From the NCBI GenBank assembly GCA_964564675.1, contig CAZMBI010000020.1:1-31754 (forward strand): a stretch of DNA of 31,754 nt, written 5' to 3'. The notes beneath the pieces are model-generated. The model searched no databases and was not told the DNA's origin. It saw nothing but the letters and a program-made list of their open reading frames with translations. Within the stretch, counting starts at the first letter, position 1. Each line of letters begins with the position of its first letter. The position numbers and the translations under genes were made by a program. Below are positions 1 through 7,427 of the stretch, piece after piece. This DNA comes from CAZMBI01 sp964564675. GTDB lineage: Bacteria > Pseudomonadota > Alphaproteobacteria > Rickettsiales > UBA3002.

Positions 1-48
1 ACGTCTAAAGCTTGGGAAGCTTTCGTTCTACCATTGAACTACGCCCGC
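1..48 (-). tRNA. tRNA-Gly (CCC), 3' part outside the window
   Basis: Read on the minus strand, the first 48 nt form the 5' part of a tRNA: acceptor strand GCGGGCG, D-arm GTTC...GAAC, and an anticodon stem AAAGC/GCTTT enclosing the loop TTCCCAA, which gives anticodon CCC. It resembles the bacterial glyU type. The variable loop, T-arm and 3' acceptor strand lie beyond position 1, so the gene is truncated by the window edge, not degenerate. It is downstream of pntB on the same strand, separated by a hairpin. Confidence 0.9.
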
Positions 49-59
49 GACGCTGAAAA

Positions 60-108
60 CATCACACCCCACACGTCCATCGTCATCGGGCGTGGCGGGG
101 TGATGATG
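60..108 (-). terminator. Possible terminator after pntB
   Basis: An inverted repeat with about 10 bp of pairing and one bulge (left arm around 60-70, right arm around 97-108) follows the pntB stop codon. On the minus strand it is followed by only a short T run (GTTTTC). It could end the pnt transcript before the tRNA gene. The short T tract makes this uncertain. Confidence 0.4.
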
Positions 109-109
109 T

Positions 110-1504
110 CTATAACGCTTTGACTGCTTTGACCAGATCTTCCGTCGCGGCTTTGGCGTCATCGAACAGCATCATGGTGTTATCGCGGAAGAATAGTTCA
201 TTCTGAATCCCGGCATAACCCGCCGCCATCGACCGTTTATTGAAAATCACGTTCTGCGCATCGGCGACATTCAGAATCGGCATGCCGTAAATCGGGCTGC
301 TGGGGTCAGTTTTTGCGGCCGGATTGGTGACATCGTTGGCGCCGATGACATAGACCACGTCGGTGGTGGCAAAGTCGTTATTGATTTCCTCAAGCTCATA
401 CACCTCGTCATAGGGAATATTGGCCTCGGCCAGCAACACGTTCATATGCCCCGGCATGCGCCCGGCCACCGGGTGAATGGCAAAGCGTACTGCAATGTTT
501 TTGGCTTCCAGCGACTCCACCAGCTCGCGCACGGCGTGCTGCGCCTGCGCCACCGCCATGCCATAGCCCGGCACCACAATGACCGAATCGGCATTGGCCA
601 GCAAAAAGGCGGCATCTTCAGCACTTCCTGATTTCACCGAGCGCTCTTCTTCATCCTCGCCGCCGGCGGTGCTGTCCTGCGACCCAAACCCGCCTAAAAT
701 CACATTGAAAATCGAGCGGTTCATCGCCTTGCACATGATGTAGCTTAAAATCGCCCCGGAAGCGCCGACCAGCGCACCGGTAATGATCAGCAGCGGATTC
801 CCCAGTGTGAAGCCAATCCCCGCCGCCGCCCAGCCGGAGTAGGAATTAAGCATGGAAATCACTACCGGCATGTCCGCGCCGCCGATGGGGATAATCAGCA
901 GATAGCCGATGGCAAACGCCAGCAATACCATGACCACGAACAGGAATTTAGACTCCGTGCCCATGAAAATGAGCAGCAGCACCAGAATCAGGATACCAAT
1001 CGCGGCATTCAGCTGATGCTGACCGCTGAAACGCACCGGCTTGCTGGACATGATACCCTGCAGCTTACCGAAGGCAACCACCGAGCCGGTAAAGGTGATC
1101 GCGCCGATTACCGCGCCGATGGCCATTTCCAGCAGGCTGCCGACGGCAATATTGTTTTCGGTGCCGATATTATAACTTTCCGGCGACCACAGCGCGGCCA
1201 TGGCAATCAACACGGCTGCCATGCCCACCAGCGAGTGAAACCCGGCGACCAGTTGCGGCATCGCCGTCATGGCGATGCGCCGCGCGATAACCACGCCGAC
1301 CGTTCCGCCGATTACGACACCCAGAATAATCAGGGCATAATCCTGCATCACGGGTAGGAAAAAAGTAGTCAGCACGGCAATCGCCATACCGATCATTCCG
1401 AACTGGTTGCCGCGCCGCGCGGAAGCGGGTGAGGCCAGGCCCTTTAGTGATAAAATAAACAGGACCGAGGCAACCAGATAAAGCAGCGCGGCGGTAGAGG
1501 TCAT
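110..1504 (-). CDS. pntB: NAD(P) transhydrogenase subunit beta
   Basis: This is the beta subunit of the proton-translocating transhydrogenase. It carries membrane helices of the proton channel and the NADP(H)-binding domain III, and makes NADPH from NADH using the proton gradient. The 464-residue length is normal for PntB. The first ~270 residues are almost continuous hydrophobic helices. The C-terminal part has the nucleotide-binding start VIVVPGYGMAVAQAQ near residue 308, then HPVAGRMPGHMNVLL and YVIGANDVTNPAA, all typical of domain III. The start ATG overlaps the stop of pntA2 by 4 nt, with a GGAAGG ribosome-binding sequence just upstream, so the two are probably translationally coupled. 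No gaps or missing motifs were seen. Confidence 0.96.
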   Translation of the reverse strand: MTSTAALLYLVASVLFILSLKGLASPASARRGNQFGMIGMAIAVLTTFFLPVMQDYALIILGVVIGGTVGVVIARRIAMTAMPQLVAGFHSLVGMAAVLIAMAALWSPESYNIGTENNIAVGSLLEMAIGAVIGAITFTGSVVAFGKLQGIMSSKPVRFSGQHQLNAAIGILILVLLLIFMGTESKFLFVVMVLLAFAIGYLLIIPIGGADMPVVISMLNSYSGWAAAGIGFTLGNPLLIITGALVGASGAILSYIMCKAMNRSIFNVILGGFGSQDSTAGGEDEEERSVKSGSAEDAAFLLANADSVIVVPGYGMAVAQAQHAVRELVESLEAKNIAVRFAIHPVAGRMPGHMNVLLAEANIPYDEVYELEEINNDFATTDVVYVIGANDVTNPAAKTDPSSPIYGMPILNVADAQNVIFNKRSMAAGYAGIQNELFFRDNTMMLFDDAKAATEDLVKAVKAL

Positions 1505-1878
1505 TCCTTCCGTTCCTTTTTCTTATACATGTCAAGCATGCGCTGGGTCACGATAAACCCGCCGAAAATATTCACCGAGGCGACGGTCACGGCGATAAAG
1601 CCAAGTAGGGTGGAAAAGCCGCCGGCCTCGGCGCCGACTGCGATCATAGCTCCCACCACGATAATGCCGGAAATGGCGTTGGTCACGGCCATCAATGGCG
1701 TGTGCAGGGCAGGCGTGACTTTCCAGATAACATAATAGCCAACAAAGCAGGCCAGCACGAAGACGAACAAACCGAATACCAGCGGATCGACGCCGCCGGT
1801 AGAGGCGGCCGCCTGGGCTTCAAGCGTTTCGATTTGTTCGCTCAGTTCTCGCAGCTGGTCGGATACGCTGTTGCTCAT
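1501..1878 (-). CDS. pntA2: NAD(P) transhydrogenase subunit alpha part 2 (membrane part)
   Basis: This 125-residue protein is the membrane part of the alpha subunit (domain IIa). In many alphaproteobacteria PntA is split into a soluble NAD(H)-binding protein and this small membrane protein, unlike the single PntA of E. coli. A hydrophilic N-terminus of about 35 residues, which may form a short coiled coil (LRELSEQIETLEAQ), is followed by three or four hydrophobic segments, including the conserved stretch TPLMAVTNAISGIIVVGA. The start ATG has a GAAGG sequence upstream. It lies 21 bp after pntA1 and overlaps pntB by 4 nt, the usual order of a pnt operon. Confidence 0.94.
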   Translation of the reverse strand: MSNSVSDQLRELSEQIETLEAQAAASTGGVDPLVFGLFVFVLACFVGYYVIWKVTPALHTPLMAVTNAISGIIVVGAMIAVGAEAGGFSTLLGFIAVTVASVNIFGGFIVTQRMLDMYKKKERKE

Positions 1879-1899
1879 GGTTTCGCCTTCATTCCTTTG

Positions 1900-3132
1900 T
1901 CACGCTGAACCTGTTTCTGCAGCCACTGCTTGTTCCCCTGGCTCTGCTACTGCTTTTTCTTCTGTTTCATCCTCGGTCACAGGCGCCGGGGTGGCATCGG
2001 GATTGCGATGTTGCCTGACCGCCTCATGCACTAATTGCCCGTCTTTGGTTAGCAACGTGCCGCTGATCAGCTGATCTTCCCAATTGACCTCAAACTGTTT
2101 ATCTGCGTTCACCATTAAAGCGGAAATGAAATTATAAAGATTCCGGGCATAAAGCGGTGCAGCATCCGCGCCGGCGCGGCTTGGCATGTTGCTGGGCGCT
2201 AAAATCTGCACGCCGTGCACCTCCGTCACCTCGTCGGCGCGTGAGGCCCGGCAGTTTCCGCCCGCAGTCACCGCCAGATCCACAATGACCGCGCCAGGTT
2301 TCATATCCTGCAGCATGGCGTCGGTGATCAGCTCGGGAGCCTGTTTGCCGGGAATCAGCGCCGTAGTGATACACATATCCTGACTTTTTAGCGTTTCATG
2401 TATCAGCTCGGCCTGTTTGCGCTTGTCCTCTTCGCTCAACTCTTTGGCGTATCCGCCGCCACCCTCGCCGGATTCCGCACCCTCCACCTCGATAAATTTG
2501 GCACCGAGGCTTTCCACCTGTTCTTTTACCGTCGGGCGCACATCAAACGCCGAGACCACTGCGCCCAGGCGCTTGGCGGTGGCAATCGCCTGCAGTCCCG
2601 CTACCCCGGCACCCAGCACCAGCACTTTCGCCGGCGGCACGGTCCCCGCTGCGGTCATCATCATAGGCACCACCTTGCCGAAGGCGTGCACGGCATCGAT
2701 CACTGCGCGATAGCCAGAGATATTGCTTTGCGAGGAGAGCACATCCATCGACTGCGCGCGGCTGATGCGCGGGAGTAACTCCATGGTAAAGGTGGTAAGC
2801 CCGGCGTTTTCATAACGTGTAATATCGGTTTGTGGGGCAAGCGGGTCAAACATGCCGATGAGCAGCGCCGCGGGCGGAATGACGGCCAGCGTCTTATCAT
2901 TGGGCGGCTGCACGCATAAAACGATATCGGCGCCTTCGCAGGTCAGCGCCGCTTCGCCCCTAATGCTTGCGCCCGCCTCACGCAGCGCATCGTCACTGAT
3001 GGCGGCGCCTTCACCGGCGCCGCTTTGTACCACCACCTCCGCGCCGAGCGTAACATATTTTTTTACTGCATCCGGTGCGATGGCGCAGCGGCGTTCATAG
3101 GCGGCGGTTTCTTTTAATACGGCAATTTTCAT
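1900..3132 (-). CDS. pntA1: NAD(P) transhydrogenase subunit alpha part 1 (NAD-binding)
   Basis: This is the soluble domain I of the transhydrogenase, which binds NAD(H) and is related to alanine dehydrogenase. The predicted protein has 410 residues. It opens with MKIAVLKETAAYERRCA, the family N-terminus, so I use the ATG at 3132 and not an in-frame upstream one at 3165. The Rossmann dinucleotide-binding motif is VLVLGAGVAGLQAIATAKRLGA. The stretch ALIPGKQAPELIT and the adjacent GAVIVDLAVTAGGN match the family. The C-terminus ends in a Glu/Ala-rich tail of about 30 residues that probably links to the membrane part. It is the first gene of the pntA1-pntA2-pntB operon and is divergent from the glycosyltransferase at 3249. 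Confidence 0.95.
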   Translation of the reverse strand: MKIAVLKETAAYERRCAIAPDAVKKYVTLGAEVVVQSGAGEGAAISDDALREAGASIRGEAALTCEGADIVLCVQPPNDKTLAVIPPAALLIGMFDPLAPQTDITRYENAGLTTFTMELLPRISRAQSMDVLSSQSNISGYRAVIDAVHAFGKVVPMMMTAAGTVPPAKVLVLGAGVAGLQAIATAKRLGAVVSAFDVRPTVKEQVESLGAKFIEVEGAESGEGGGGYAKELSEEDKRKQAELIHETLKSQDMCITTALIPGKQAPELITDAMLQDMKPGAVIVDLAVTAGGNCRASRADEVTEVHGVQILAPSNMPSRAGADAAPLYARNLYNFISALMVNADKQFEVNWEDQLISGTLLTKDGQLVHEAVRQHRNPDATPAPVTEDETEEKAVAEPGEQAVAAETGSA

Positions 3133-3248
3133 ACGATTCGTACATAGTGCAAGTAACGCACACACGCAATGGATAAATCGGTTTGGTGTGGACGGGCGGC
3201 GAGGTAGTGGGTGACAGATCCCTGCTAATTCTCTATCACCATTCCGGC

Positions 3249-4385
3249 ATGATTGAACATCCTATGATATTACAGGTGCTGCCGGCGCTGAATAATGGCG
3301 GCGTTGAGCGCGGCACGGTTGAAATCAGCAAGGCGATTGTCCAGTGCGGCTGGCAGAGCGTCGTGGCCTCGTCCGGTGGGCTGATGAGCTCCAATATTAG
3401 CTATCACGGGGCCACGCATCTCGAACTGCCGCTGGATTCCAAATCCCCGCTGACGATGTATCGCAACATCCAACAGCTATCGCAGGTGATCGAGCGTTAC
3501 GGCGTCAATCTGGTGCATGCGCGTTCGCGGGCGCCGGCCTGGGCGGCGTATTATGCAGCAAAAAAAGCACGTATTCCGTTTGTCACGACCTTTCATGGGA
3601 TTTATGGCCTCACCGGCATTGGCAAAAAAGCGTATAATCAGGTGATGACAAAGGGTGAGCGCGTGATTGCCGTGTCGGATTTTGTGCGCGAACATATCCT
3701 GCATCATTATGCCTGCAATTCAGATCACGTGGTAACCATTCACCGCGGGGCCGATTTGGAAATGTTTACGCCCGATAACGTCACGCCCGGGATATTGGCT
3801 CAGCTCTCGCAGGAATGGTGGGTTGAGGAAAACCACCAGCCGATTATTCTTATGCCCTCGCGCCTGACGCGCTGGAAAGGTCAGCATCTGTTGCTGGAAG
3901 CGCTGGCCCGTTTGGCGGAACAGGATTATCTGTGCCTGCTGCTGGGAGACGCCACCGAACACCCCGACTATGTCGAAGAGCTTAAAAAACAGATCGGCAA
4001 GCTCGGTCTGGAGGGGCGCGTACGCTTTGTCGGCACCACCAAACATATGACGGAAGCCTATGCACTGGCCGATGTCGTGGTGGCCCCGTCTATAGAACCG
4101 GAAGCCTTCGGGCGCACGGTGGTGGAAGCCCAGGCGATGGGTAAGCTGGTGATCGCCGCTAATCATGGCGGGCATGCCGAAACCATCACCCATGAAAAAA
4201 ACGGCTTTCTGGTCTCTCCGCGCGATGCCGATGCTTTAAGCGCCGCCATCAGCCGCGCCCTCACGCTGCCGGTACCGCGGCGGCACGAAATCGGCGCGGC
4301 CGCTATCCGCCATGTGTGGGACCATTTCTCGGTCGCTGAAATGCAGCGCAAGACGATTGAACTATACGGCGAACTGCTGGGTTAG
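3249..4385 (+). CDS. GT4-type glycosyltransferase
   Basis: This is a retaining glycosyltransferase with a GT-B fold, family 4/group 1, probably acting on surface polysaccharide or lipopolysaccharide. Visible motifs are the N-terminal glycine loop LPALNNGGVERGTVEI, the acceptor-side segment THFHGIYG, the donor-site region PSRLTRWKGQHLLLEAL, and the EX7E-like motif EPEAFGRTVVEAQAMG near the C-terminus. The reading frame extends upstream to 3183, but homologues begin close to the VLQVLPAL strand, so the ATG at 3249 is chosen (3264 is also possible). No clear ribosome-binding site precedes either. Its nearest functional partner is the heptosyltransferase-like gene at 5062. The exact sugar and acceptor cannot be read from sequence. 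Confidence 0.88.
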   Translation: MIEHPMILQVLPALNNGGVERGTVEISKAIVQCGWQSVVASSGGLMSSNISYHGATHLELPLDSKSPLTMYRNIQQLSQVIERYGVNLVHARSRAPAWAAYYAAKKARIPFVTTFHGIYGLTGIGKKAYNQVMTKGERVIAVSDFVREHILHHYACNSDHVVTIHRGADLEMFTPDNVTPGILAQLSQEWWVEENHQPIILMPSRLTRWKGQHLLLEALARLAEQDYLCLLLGDATEHPDYVEELKKQIGKLGLEGRVRFVGTTKHMTEAYALADVVVAPSIEPEAFGRTVVEAQAMGKLVIAANHGGHAETITHEKNGFLVSPRDADALSAAISRALTLPVPRRHEIGAAAIRHVWDHFSVAEMQRKTIELYGELLG

Positions 4386-4404
4386 ATAATGAGGCTGCAA
4401 CCAC

Positions 4405-4431
4405 TTGAATCGGGCTGATTCAATTTTTTTT
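4405..4431 (+). terminator. Rho-independent terminator after the GT4 gene
   Basis: A perfect 7-bp stem (TTGAATC / GATTCAA) with the loop GGGCT is followed directly by eight T residues. It lies 20 nt after the glycosyltransferase stop. Its T tract touches the 3' end of the converging gene at 4430-4909. Confidence 0.85.
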
Positions 4432-4909
4432 ATCGTTGTTTAATATCCTTGGCGCGCTTCATCGCTTCGCTAATGGGCGGAGATTCGCAGAACTGGTCCA
4501 TCGGGGCTTCATCAAAGGTTATGGTGGTCCGATTATCCTTTGAGCCCTCAACCTTCTGGTCGATATCATGCAGGGTCATGACCGCGCCATCCCCTCTGGA
4601 AGATATGATAGCCCCTTCCAAAACGGCCCGGAATTCATCGGGTGATAACGTAGCCCGCTTGCGCTTGTCTCCTGAAAATAAGGGGCTACTGACTCCATAG
4701 CCTTCTGGCTTATTTGCGAGATAAAAGCTATGCATATCGTCGCCGCAGTTAATCGTCACTCCCTCGGCGCCATGGTCCGAAGCGATGATAGAGTAACCAC
4801 GATCATCAATAATATGGTCAATTTCATGTTCTTCCGTAATATCTTTTTCTGTATTGAATATACCGCTGTTTTGATCGAGGAAGGTTACCGTTTTTCCATC
4901 ATTAGTCAC
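4430..4909 (-). CDS. Hypothetical protein, AT-rich orphan
   Basis: An open frame of 159 residues that I do not recognise. The protein is soluble, with no signal peptide or membrane segment, and is rich in Asp, Glu and Gly. It has a charged start (VTFLDQNSGIFNTEKDI) and a C-terminal stretch, EAMKRAKDIKQR, that looks helical. Only two cysteines occur, so a zinc site is unlikely. Base composition is clearly lower in GC than the flanking glycosyltransferase genes, and the upstream intergenic region is strongly AT-rich. Together these suggest recent acquisition. A perfect inverted repeat (4926-4944) sits just upstream of its start, as expected for a separately regulated gene. It converges on the terminator of the GT4 gene. 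Confidence 0.65.
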   Translation of the reverse strand: MTNDGKTVTFLDQNSGIFNTEKDITEEHEIDHIIDDRGYSIIASDHGAEGVTINCGDDMHSFYLANKPEGYGVSSPLFSGDKRKRATLSPDEFRAVLEGAIISSRGDGAVMTLHDIDQKVEGSKDNRTTITFDEAPMDQFCESPPISEAMKRAKDIKQR

Positions 4910-4925
4910 AACATATCTCCATTCG

Positions 4926-4944
4926 TTAATTGATGTTCAATTAA
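4926..4944. promoter_or_regulatory. Perfect 8-bp inverted repeat upstream of the orphan gene
   Basis: TTAATTGA-TGT-TCAATTAA is a perfect inverted repeat starting 17 bp upstream of the start codon of the minus-strand gene at 4909. Related half sites recur in the same intergenic region: AATTAATCAATT at 4982-4993 and TAATTGA at 5025-5031. This looks like a repressor or activator operator in the divergent promoter region between 4909 and 5062. The bound protein is unknown. Confidence 0.5.
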
Positions 4945-5061
4945 TAATCTTGCCACAGGAATTATTACATATAATATCGCAAATTAATCAATTCATGAGT
5001 ATGAAGATTTGTTTACATTTATGCTAATTGATAGCTTTGAAAAATGACTCAGCGATAATAC

Positions 5062-6051
5062 ATGAACAAACCGCCGCATCACATTCTCATCATCAAACAC
5101 GGCGCGCTGGGTGATCTCATCCTTGCCACCGGACCGATGAAGGCGATTCGCCGGCATCATCCGCAGGCGCATATCACCTTATTGACGACAAAACCCTTTG
5201 CCGAGCTGATGCAGGACTGCCCGTTTATCGACGAGATCTGGATCGATTCTCGGCCCAAGCTGTGGCAGTTCGGCCGGCTGCGCGCGCTGATCCACCGGTT
5301 GCGTTCCCGGCAGTTTAACTGGGTGTATGATCTGCAGACCTCTGCGCGCAGCACGCGATATTTTCATCTGTTTGCCAGGCCGAAGCCGTATTATTCCGGC
5401 CTGCATCCCAAAGGCTCGCATCCGCATGCCACCCTGGAACGTACACGCCTGCACACGATCGACCGCCAGAAACAGCAACTGAGCATCGCCGGCATTCCTG
5501 ATGTGCCGCCGCCTGATATTGAATGGCTGCGGGCGTCCCATCCCTTCATTGCCGCATCAAAGCACCCGTTCGTCCTGCTTGTGCCCGGCGGTTCGGCGCA
5601 CCGCCCGGCCAAACGCTGGCCGGCCGAACATTACGCGCAACTGGTCGCCGGGCTGATCGATCGGGGGTATCAGCCGGTGTTAATCGGCGCCGGCGCGGAA
5701 GCGGATTTATTACACACGATTGAACACACCATAACGTCCCTCACATCTGAGCCCCGACCCCTGAAACCGGTTAATTTATGTAACCAGACCAGCTTTGCGC
5801 AGATCGCCGAACTCGCCCGACATGCCGCCTGTGCCGTTGGCAATGATACCGGGCCGATGCATCTGATCGCCGCGGCCGGATGCCCGTGCAGCGTGCTATT
5901 TAATACCACCGAATCCAATCCCGATCTGTGCGCCCCGCGCGGCGAACATGTTGATATTATCACCACGCACGATATGTCCCGCATCACACCGCCGATGCTG
6001 CTCTCGCGTATGCCGCCGTCTGCCGCTGCGCCGCATAAACGGGCGACTTAA
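5062..6051 (+). CDS. GT9 heptosyltransferase-like glycosyltransferase
   Basis: This belongs to glycosyltransferase family 9, the ADP-heptose:LPS heptosyltransferases of inner-core lipopolysaccharide (WaaC/WaaF/WaaQ type), acting at the cytoplasmic face of the inner membrane. The protein has 329 residues. The N-terminus ILIIKHGALGDLILATGPM is the family signature, followed by the IRRHHPQAHITLLT strand. In the C-terminal half, the donor-site segment FVLLVPGGSAHRPAKRWPAEHYAQL and AVGNDTGPMHLIAAAGCP are diagnostic (GNDTGPMH is the nucleotide-sugar motif). I cannot tell which heptose position it adds, so no symbol is given. It is divergent from the orphan gene at 4909, across an AT-rich promoter region. 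Confidence 0.9.
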   Translation: MNKPPHHILIIKHGALGDLILATGPMKAIRRHHPQAHITLLTTKPFAELMQDCPFIDEIWIDSRPKLWQFGRLRALIHRLRSRQFNWVYDLQTSARSTRYFHLFARPKPYYSGLHPKGSHPHATLERTRLHTIDRQKQQLSIAGIPDVPPPDIEWLRASHPFIAASKHPFVLLVPGGSAHRPAKRWPAEHYAQLVAGLIDRGYQPVLIGAGAEADLLHTIEHTITSLTSEPRPLKPVNLCNQTSFAQIAELARHAACAVGNDTGPMHLIAAAGCPCSVLFNTTESNPDLCAPRGEHVDIITTHDMSRITPPMLLSRMPPSAAAPHKRAT

Positions 6052-6140
6052 ACCGGCCTAGGCCCTCATTTCCTTAGTTTTCACGCAAACTTCACATTTA
6101 TCCCTGCGACTTATTGGTAACATGTAAAGATAGGATAATA

Positions 6141-6167
6141 ATGGGTTATTGTATCCAGCATGGATAA
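6141..6167 (+). other. Eight-codon mini-ORF overlapping the next gene's start
   Basis: ATG at 6141, preceded by AGGA at 6132-6135, opens an eight-codon frame (MGYCIQHG) that ends with TAA at 6165-6167. The stop falls just after the ATG (6160) of the following long gene, in another frame. The long gene has no ribosome-binding site of its own, so the mini-ORF may deliver ribosomes to it by coupling. It could also be chance. Confidence 0.3.
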
Positions 6168-7335
6168 ACGTCACGAAATAGATACGATACAGCGCCGGCG
6201 CTCGCATGAACAGCCGGAGCATAACGGGATTGTTATGCCCAACGATGGGCAGGCAAATCCCTTTACCGATTTCGGGGTGGAATCATTCTATAAAGGCGAT
6301 TCGGAAACCAAAGGCGAACGCGATTTTTATTACTGGAACTATTGGGCCAACGGCTACGGGCTCAATGTGCTGTTATCCGTCTTGCTGACATACATGGTTC
6401 ACGATAACCACAAAGGCCAGCTGGCCTATCGGTGGTTAAATCGAACCTATGAAAAAGTCGGCTTCAAGGATCAGGGAACGCGGGACACGCTCAGCAAGGC
6501 TTTCACCATTATGCTGGGCGGGCACATTACCTCGGCGTTCGTCAAAGTCGCAGAAGATTACAAGCTCGATCTCGTCCGCTGGTTCGACGACGGGCATTAT
6601 GGTGAACACGCTGAGCAAATCCCCGAGATTCAGGCCGCCCATGCGCGTATCGCCGAAGAGCCGTCACCCACCTGGCTGGGTATCATCGCCTCGCGCCTGA
6701 TCGGTTGGGGTGCTGTACAGGGACTGGCGGCGACGATCGGCAGCAAGAGCCTTGAGAATCCCAACATGCTGCGGGGCTATGCCCAACGCCGTAACATCCC
6801 GTATCTGAGGGACTTTTCAGTCGATGGGGCGGCGGAGAAAATGGGGGGTGAAATATCCAAACACACCCCTGACGCCATCAGGAGCACCGTTAATAAAATG
6901 CTGAGCCCTATGGCATCGGAAAATGTTGATCAGATTTACTCGCGGCTGATGACCTATGCTTCCACCGATGTATTTTATACCTTCGTCACCGCCATTCTCC
7001 TGAAGCCGTCGCTTGATGCGCTGGCCCATGTGCCGGGCATGCGCCACTATCCCAATGCCGGGCGGGTGGAAAAACCGCAGATTTTCATGCCCAACAAAGA
7101 ATTGCAGATACCAACGCACGAACCGCTTGTGGCTTCGCTTTCCCAGCCCGTGCAATTCGCCATGCCGGCCAGACAGGAAGATGCCAGGACCGCTCATCGC
7201 TCCACGGCGGATAAACCGCAGGCAGAAACAAAACCCGCATCAACCACTGAAAAGCCACAAAGGCAGATCCGCCAGGCAAGTGATAAAGGCACTATCCGCC
7301 CGCAGCCGGGATTGATGGCGGAATTGGCTAACTGA
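6160..7335 (+). CDS. Hypothetical membrane-associated protein
   Basis: A 391-residue protein that I do not recognise. The first ~55 residues are polar. Hydrophobic stretches occur near residues 66-80 (GLNVLLSVLLTYMV), 113-131, 172-193 (WLGIIASRLIGWGAVQGLA) and 270-288, so one or more could span or sit on the membrane. The segment GERDFYYWNYWANGYG just before the first is strikingly aromatic. From about residue 330 the tail is low-complexity, rich in Pro, Gln, Lys and Thr, and probably disordered. Codon use matches the neighbours, so this looks native. It lies between lipopolysaccharide-type genes and thrS, with no clear operon partner. The ATG at 6160 is the first in frame. Confidence 0.7.
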   Translation: MDKRHEIDTIQRRRSHEQPEHNGIVMPNDGQANPFTDFGVESFYKGDSETKGERDFYYWNYWANGYGLNVLLSVLLTYMVHDNHKGQLAYRWLNRTYEKVGFKDQGTRDTLSKAFTIMLGGHITSAFVKVAEDYKLDLVRWFDDGHYGEHAEQIPEIQAAHARIAEEPSPTWLGIIASRLIGWGAVQGLAATIGSKSLENPNMLRGYAQRRNIPYLRDFSVDGAAEKMGGEISKHTPDAIRSTVNKMLSPMASENVDQIYSRLMTYASTDVFYTFVTAILLKPSLDALAHVPGMRHYPNAGRVEKPQIFMPNKELQIPTHEPLVASLSQPVQFAMPARQEDARTAHRSTADKPQAETKPASTTEKPQRQIRQASDKGTIRPQPGLMAELAN

Positions 7336-7427
7336 ATCCTCAGACGAACGAATGCATGGATACCCTGCCATAACCAACAATCAAGTTGCCCCTTGCCCTG
7401 CTGGCCAAAACCCGGCATAACGGCGAT

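Noticed and set aside
7386..7427. TTG start extending thrS by 14 residues
   Set aside because: The extension has no similarity to ThrRS N-termini and no ribosome-binding site; the ATG at 7428 or 7455 suffices.
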